From assembly GCF_004522215.1 (NCBI RefSeq), contig NZ_SDLR01000017.1, positions 1 through 45,279 of the forward strand: 45,279 nt of DNA, written 5' to 3'. How positions within the stretch are numbered: the first letter of the stretch is position 1; each line of letters begins with the position of its first letter. This document shows positions 41,282-45,279 of the stretch, in pieces. Position numbers and translations under genes: made by a program. The stretch comes from Ammoniphilus sp. YIM 78166 (lineage in GTDB: Bacteria > Bacillota > Bacilli > Aneurinibacillales > RAOX-1). Under the pieces are notes generated by a model that worked only from the letters and a program-made list of their open reading frames with translations, had not been told where the DNA came from and did not search any database.

Positions 41282-42457
41282 GTGCATATCAACATTTATT
41301 TCAGGAATCAGGCCTTAAGCAGCATCCCTTATCCCTCATTGCCAGCTTTTCGCCTATATTGTGAAGAAATAGGATTGCAAACCCAATGGGATGATAGAGC
41401 GAGTGCGGTTCATCTGACTCCAGCTTTGGAGGGGAAACGGATTTTCTTTGTCCAAAGGATGCCGGATGAGGAATATCCGTCTGACCTGTTTTCAGAGCTG
41501 AAATTGTTCCTTTCCGATTCGGGAGCAGAGCTGATAAAGCTTCAAGGGAAACCCAATCCTCCTTACGCTGGAGATTTGTATCTTCAGCTGGATCTCGCGG
41601 TCGGAGCTTTTGAAAAGCATCATCTTATCCTTCGGCATCATCCGGAAGATGATCTTCTTTTCCATTGTTTAACCAATGGATTGCATCATTCCGGAATAGA
41701 CTGCGAGACCCAAGATGACCTTGAATCGGTTCTTCCCAAGCATTTTATTCGGCTTGAATGCAAATTTCCGAAACAAGGGGAACATCAGGAGTTCTCTTTT
41801 ATGGATAAAATGGGAGTCGCTCTTGCTAAGGGCATTCTGGAATATTTCCAAAAGACTCTAAAAGTTTCCCCCCTCTCCTTTTTTCCTCATAGCGCACTAA
41901 ATCCATTCAATACCGAAACCTCTAAACGGGTGCAAACAGAAAAAAAGCAAGCCGAACAATTCGAGCAACCTCAGAATAAACCATCCGTTCAACTGCTGCA
42001 GGCAGAATCCTTTTTTGACTATACCGTTCATGCAACTGTAAAAGAAGACCGGCCATTTATGGTAATCGGAAAATTAATCGTCAAGAATACCGGGAATGAA
42101 GTTCTCTCCAATCCGGTACTTTGTTTGCGTGCCACACCTGCCGCTGGGATGAAGCTGCAAGGACAGATGGTTCCCCCCAATATGGTTGAAAGGATGGGCG
42201 TTCAAAGTGCCGGTGGATCAAAGGGGTGGAAATACCTCGAGGAAGATTGGCTTGAAAAGGGGCTTGAAAAAGGAGAGTTTTGGATTTCACCTATAGAAAC
42301 GATGCAAATTCCTCCCCAAGGAAGCGAATCCCTCCATTTTCAGTTAACGATTTTCAGGCAAGAGCCAAGTCAAACCGTTAAATTAGAAGCTTTTGTATAC
42401 TTCCAGGAGCATAATCTGCGATTTCCTGCCCAAAACCGCATTGCGTTTTCTTTTTGA
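41282..42457 (+). CDS. hypothetical protein, 391 aa
   Basis: 391 residues, no family that I recognise. The N-terminal half (about 1-190) looks like an alpha/beta domain with GKRIFFVQRMP and FMDKMGVALAKGILEYF (a helix typical of amidase-like or hydrolase-like domains). A charged linker (about 210-240) follows, then a beta-rich domain (DYTVHATVKEDRPFMVIGKLIVKNTGNE, VKLEAFVYFQEHNLRF). No signal peptide. GTG start with AAAAAGGAGTGAG upstream. CATAAACTA at 41239-41247 is a perfect sigma-K -10 without a clear -35. Sporulation expression is likely; function unknown. Confidence 0.75.
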   Translation: MHINIYFRNQALSSIPYPSLPAFRLYCEEIGLQTQWDDRASAVHLTPALEGKRIFFVQRMPDEEYPSDLFSELKLFLSDSGAELIKLQGKPNPPYAGDLYLQLDLAVGAFEKHHLILRHHPEDDLLFHCLTNGLHHSGIDCETQDDLESVLPKHFIRLECKFPKQGEHQEFSFMDKMGVALAKGILEYFQKTLKVSPLSFFPHSALNPFNTETSKRVQTEKKQAEQFEQPQNKPSVQLLQAESFFDYTVHATVKEDRPFMVIGKLIVKNTGNEVLSNPVLCLRATPAAGMKLQGQMVPPNMVERMGVQSAGGSKGWKYLEEDWLEKGLEKGEFWISPIETMQIPPQGSESLHFQLTIFRQEPSQTVKLEAFVYFQEHNLRFPAQNRIAFSF

Positions 42458-42770
42458 CTATGAACCATGACAGGGGCGGTCATTACTGATTTGCCCCTTC
42501 CTCTTTAAAGTTTTATGTACATGCCTATAAAGCGAAATACAAAAGCTTGATTTCGCTTTATCAAGCTTATGAATCGGATTTTTGATATAAAACAGTTTTC
42601 AAATGCATTGTAATAAAATCCTTTTCATTTCAAATCGGATTGAAATCCCCCTATGCTTCTTCTCGTTTTTTTGGTTATACGATAAAAATTCATACTTTTT
42701 TGCATGTCCAATTTTCATGCATAAAAACGACATGATCCGCAAAACTAACAATAACCATGCCAAAACATGG
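42458..42770. other. 313-bp intergenic region with several hairpins
   Basis: Holds a weak terminator-like stem (42472-42498, AGGGGC / GCCCCT), two overlapping alternative hairpins (42527-42561 and 42543-42568), and the XRE gene terminator. No gene is visible in between; the 86-codon plus-strand frame at 42603 runs into the XRE gene antisense. Confidence 0.6.
42527..42568. other. two overlapping, mutually exclusive hairpins
   Basis: Hairpin 1: ATAAAGCGAAAT (42527-42538) / ATTTCGCTTTAT (42550-42561). Hairpin 2: AAGCTTGAT (42543-42551) / ATCAAGCTT (42560-42568). The second arms overlap, so only one can form at a time. Confidence 0.6.
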
Positions 42771-42776
42771 TTATTG
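42749..42776 (-). terminator. intrinsic terminator of the XRE gene
   Basis: CAATAACCATG / CATGGTTATTG stem with a 6-nt loop, overlapping the XRE stop codon; GTTAGTTTTG follows on the minus strand. Confidence 0.7.
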
Positions 42777-43157
42777 TCGATAAAAGATATCCGTGACGTT
42801 CAATCCCAATCGATCAGCAATGCGCATCGCAACATCGAGAGTAGGCTCCGTCTTTTCGCTTAAGATATTGGATAAAGTTGCAGAAGTGATTCCAATCTCT
42901 TTCGCAAAATCCCCTTTTTTGATTTGCCGCTTTCGCAGCAATTCTTCCAGCCTGTTTCTTATGGGGCTCTCCGAATATTTCTTCGAGAGGCTCTTGACGC
43001 GATGGATGCGAATATACTCCGTTACGGCGCGCCGAGCAAGAATGTGTACATCGATGCCGTACTCATATTCTCTTGTCAAGTAATTAATAATCACTGCCAT
43101 TTCTTCTAAAGCTTGATATTCCTCTTTGCTTAATACTACTTTAATTTCCTTAATCAT
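42771..43157 (-). CDS. XRE-family helix-turn-helix regulator
   Basis: About 128 residues. The C-terminal part (about 70-128) is an XRE/Cro-type HTH: LEELLRKRQIKKGDFAKEIGITSATLSNILSEKTEPTLDVAMRIADRLGLNVTDIF. The N-terminal 65 residues (VVLSKEEYQALEEMAVIINYL and VHILARRAVTEYIRIHRV) are a separate helical region, perhaps for dimerisation or ligand sensing. Three ATGs lie in a row at 43157-43163; only the last (43157) has AGGTGAG at proper spacing. It is divergent from, and partly overlaps the control region of, the 28-codon ORF. It is a plausible regulator of the adjacent recombinase element. Confidence 0.85.
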   Translation of the reverse strand: MIKEIKVVLSKEEYQALEEMAVIINYLTREYEYGIDVHILARRAVTEYIRIHRVKSLSKKYSESPIRNRLEELLRKRQIKKGDFAKEIGITSATLSNILSEKTEPTLDVAMRIADRLGLNVTDIFYRQ

Positions 43158-43187
43158 CATCATCTCACCTAAAGGAGAATTGTAAAA

Positions 43188-43274
43188 ATGTATTTTATTG
43201 ATCAAGAGGAAGCTGAAAAAGTTAGAAAAGAAGCGGAAACGATAGAAAAACTAAAGGAAGAACAATCCTGCTAA
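43188..43274 (+). CDS. 28-residue micro-ORF divergent from the XRE gene
   Basis: 28 residues, acidic/basic helix-like (MYFIDQEEAEKVRKEAETIE then KLKEEQSC), with a single C-terminal Cys. AAAGGAG lies 11 nt before the ATG. The XRE gene promoter must overlap it, so it could be a small regulator, a leader, or a chance frame. Too short for family assignment. Confidence 0.4.
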   Translation: MYFIDQEEAEKVRKEAETIEKLKEEQSC

Positions 43275-43278
43275 ATCC

Positions 43279-43512
43279 TTAGCTAAACGTTATTTTCATC
43301 CCTGCCACGGTCTCTTTCACATGCATTTTGCTGACGTCCAAACGGACTTCCCCAATTTCCATTTCCGTCCCATCAATGAACTTGTGTGCATTCACAGTAA
43401 AAATGATTTTATCGTCTTGATATTTCGATGGAATCCATACAAATGATATATCTTTATGTGCTTCAAACCACTCATTCAATATGTGTTGGAATGAACTCCA
43501 GTTGTAAATCAA
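43279..43512 (-). CDS. small hypothetical protein, about 77 aa
   Basis: About 77 residues, not recognised. IYNWSSFQHILNEWFEAHKDISFVWIPSK at the start is aromatic-rich and helical, and KIIFTVNAHKFIDGTEMEIGEVRLDVSKMHVKE reads as beta strands. I choose TTG 43512 as the start because AAAGGAG is 7 nt upstream; the GTG at 43521 is only 1 nt from that site. It lies between the micro-ORF and the recombinase, read in the opposite direction, and may belong to the same mobile element. Confidence 0.55.
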   Translation of the reverse strand: MIYNWSSFQHILNEWFEAHKDISFVWIPSKYQDDKIIFTVNAHKFIDGTEMEIGEVRLDVSKMHVKETVAGMKITFS

Positions 43513-43685
43513 AGGTCTCACTCCTTTCCATGAGATACAACCTGTTTTATATTATGTATGATTAAGAACCTATTTTAAGACATAAAAAAAAATCCTAGAT
43601 TCATAGTAATTCCCATTACCTCAAATTCTTTTCGCCAGTTTATCTGTATATAATGCAATAACCTAGCGATAAAAGGATGAGGCAC

Positions 43686-45251
43686 ATGGAATTAACCCCA
43701 AAAGTGAAACTCGCTGCTTTGTACCTGAGACGATCAAGACAGGATGTTAAACTTGAAGCGCGAACTGGAGAAAATACATTAGAAGCACAGCGAATGGCTA
43801 TGAAAAAGTTTTTATCCAGGGCCGGCTTTCCTTACCACACTTTTGAAGAAATTGCATCAGGATCAAGTCTAGAAAAGCGCAGGGAGATGAAACGAATCAT
43901 TGAAGGGATAAAAAAAGAAAAATACGACGCCATTATTGTTAAAGATATATCGCGCCTATCCCGCGGAAGCCAGCAAGACGCAGGTATTTTATATAAAATA
44001 ATTGAGGATTACGAAATATTAATCATAACGCCTGCACGCATGTATGATCCAAAAAACGAAAGCGACCTGCAGATGCTGCGCTTTGAATTCTTTTTTTATC
44101 ATGAGGAATTTCAAGCGATCAAGAAACGCTTAACCTCGGGAAGACAACAGGCGGCGGAGCGGGGTTTTTATATTGGAGGCCCCATACCTTACGGATGGAA
44201 GGTAGATCAAAAAACGAAAACACTGATTCCGGATGAAGAACAAAAGAAAGTCATTCACTTGATGTATGATTTGTATCTTGAAGAGCGGTACGGGTTCCAA
44301 AAGATCGCTGATGAGTTGAACCGCAGGAAAATTCCAGCCCCTAAAGGGGGAAAGTGGGCCAAAGCATCCATAAAACGAATTTTATCAAATGAGAGAAATA
44401 TAGGAATGCAGGTTTTCGGCAAAAGAAAGAAGAGAGGCGGAAAAGTTAAGTTCCAGCCCAAAGAACTATGGACGATTGTGGAATCGACTGAATCACTGGT
44501 TAATGAAGAAAGGTTTAATAGAGTCCAAGAAAGGCTGCAGGATAATAAGGTCAGCTACCTTACCGATTCGCACAGAAGAGCACATCCTCTTTCAAAACTT
44601 ATTAAGTGCGGTGCTTGCGGAAAGGTGATGTATAGAAAGCATACGAAAAGCTATTACACTCGAAAATCAGATGGTGTAAAAAACTGTTATTCCTTCTACA
44701 TTTTGCACTGCTGTAACGGGTCCGTCAAATATGATCGGGTATTGCAAAAGCTAACGGAAATACTTAAAACGCATATAGATCTTGATACAAATGCTCTATC
44801 GGAACGACTGGAGCATCACGCCCACCACCAAAAAGAAACGAATAAAATGGAAGATTTCATCGTTCAATTGGAACAAAGAATCGAGAAAATAAAACAACAT
44901 CGTCTTACCCTATATGAAGAATATGCAGAAAAAAAATCGATTGACCAATTCATATATGAAGCAAAAAACAAACAGTATGTGAAACAAATTCAAGAATTGG
45001 AAAAAACGATTGAAGAAACCGATGCGCTAAAACATAAAAAAGAAAATGATTCTATTTATATTGATCCATCCACGTTTAAGAAGCGCATAACCAGTATTAT
45101 AGATACGTTTGAGTCATTAGAGCCACATTTTCAAAATGAGCTTCTTCATTATTTTTTTAAAAGCTTAAAGCTGCACATAACGAAACGAACGGTAGGTAAG
45201 GAATCCGAGTTCGAGTTAGACATCGTATTTGATCTAAATTCATTTGGTTGA
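43686..45251 (+). CDS. large serine recombinase
   Basis: About 521 residues, normal for the large serine recombinases that integrate and excise phages, skin-like elements and islands. ALYLRRSRQD near the start holds the catalytic Ser (about residue 17) and Arg residues. KDISRLSRGSQQ and RLTSGRQQAAERGFYIGGPIPYGW complete the resolvase domain and lead to the recombinase domain (DLYLEERYGFQKIADELNRRKIPAP). KCGACGKVMYRKHT...HCCNG (about 318-350) is the zinc ribbon, followed by a coiled coil (about 380-450). ATG 43686 is used (AAAAGGATGAGG upstream); ATG 43677 is too close to that site. A TATAAT box at 43649 lacks a good -35. The element's attachment site should lie close by. Confidence 0.92.
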   Translation: MELTPKVKLAALYLRRSRQDVKLEARTGENTLEAQRMAMKKFLSRAGFPYHTFEEIASGSSLEKRREMKRIIEGIKKEKYDAIIVKDISRLSRGSQQDAGILYKIIEDYEILIITPARMYDPKNESDLQMLRFEFFFYHEEFQAIKKRLTSGRQQAAERGFYIGGPIPYGWKVDQKTKTLIPDEEQKKVIHLMYDLYLEERYGFQKIADELNRRKIPAPKGGKWAKASIKRILSNERNIGMQVFGKRKKRGGKVKFQPKELWTIVESTESLVNEERFNRVQERLQDNKVSYLTDSHRRAHPLSKLIKCGACGKVMYRKHTKSYYTRKSDGVKNCYSFYILHCCNGSVKYDRVLQKLTEILKTHIDLDTNALSERLEHHAHHQKETNKMEDFIVQLEQRIEKIKQHRLTLYEEYAEKKSIDQFIYEAKNKQYVKQIQELEKTIEETDALKHKKENDSIYIDPSTFKKRITSIIDTFESLEPHFQNELLHYFFKSLKLHITKRTVGKESEFELDIVFDLNSFG

Positions 45252-45279
45252 ATCTTTGGTGAATTGTGTCAGTTGTCCA

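Noticed and set aside
43649..43654. TATAAT as a sigma-A promoter of the recombinase
   Set aside because: No recognisable -35 at 16-18 bp, so not listed as a promoter.
33..45279. TGGACAA near the left edge and its reverse complement at the right edge as possible element ends
   Set aside because: Only 7 bp, expected by chance, and the window edges are arbitrary; no longer terminal repeat is visible.

Overview
The window looks like an accessory spore-surface locus from an endospore-forming member of the Bacillales. The evidence is strong AGGAGG-type ribosome binding sites, frequent TTG/GTG starts, and homologues of known sporulation families: DUF1360, CgeB-type glycosyltransferases, YheC/YheD ATP-grasp proteins and a YrzF-like kinase. 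Several promoters also match the mother-cell sigma-K pattern (AC, 16-17 bp, CATAnnnTA). The genus cannot be fixed from sequence alone. I see no rRNA, tRNA or CRISPR array.

Region 1 (about 50-17800) is a glycan factory. It holds four enzymes matching the WbpA/WbpB/WbpE/WbpD route to a UDP-2,3-diacetamido-glucuronate-type sugar (dehydrogenase at 4046-5329; oxidoreductase, acetyltransferase and aminotransferase at 10631-13438). It also has two SDR nucleotide-sugar epimerases, eight or so glycosyltransferases of at least four folds, a polysaccharide pyruvyl transferase and a TylF-type methyltransferase. Six of the glycosyltransferases end in the same unusual tail: a basic/Pro-rich linker, an R-x-N-A-x-H-W block, then 13-16 residues later a short strand such as FIVNRN.

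Region 2 (17792-30045, plus 40308-41084) encodes display proteins. Four proteins share one roughly 235-residue C-terminal domain with about 16 cysteines. In front of it sit a seven-repeat RCC1 propeller, a right-handed beta-helix plus three HYR domains, a seven-repeat SBBP propeller, or nothing. None has a signal peptide, which fits assembly onto the forespore from the mother-cell cytoplasm. Two YheC/YheD-type ATP-grasp proteins, a DUF11/P-domain protein and a 97-residue protein lie among them.

Region 3 (30163-40130) has a YrzF-like kinase overlapping a HipA-like kinase, three more glycosyltransferases, a small Cys-rich protein, a JAMM metalloprotease, and a 1445-residue coiled-coil protein built from 42/56-residue units that contains a perfect 840-bp tandem duplication.

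Region 4 (41282-45279) holds an unknown 391-residue protein, an XRE-type regulator with a divergent 28-codon ORF, a small unknown protein, and a large serine recombinase that ends 28 bp from the window edge. This end is probably the boundary of a mobile element.

My working model is that mother-cell genes make and glycosylate a modular spore outer layer. The shared Cys-rich domain would act as an anchor for interchangeable beta-rich heads, and the shared tail would hold glycosyltransferases at the same surface. The domain and tail similarities are read directly from the translations; the spore-surface role is inference.
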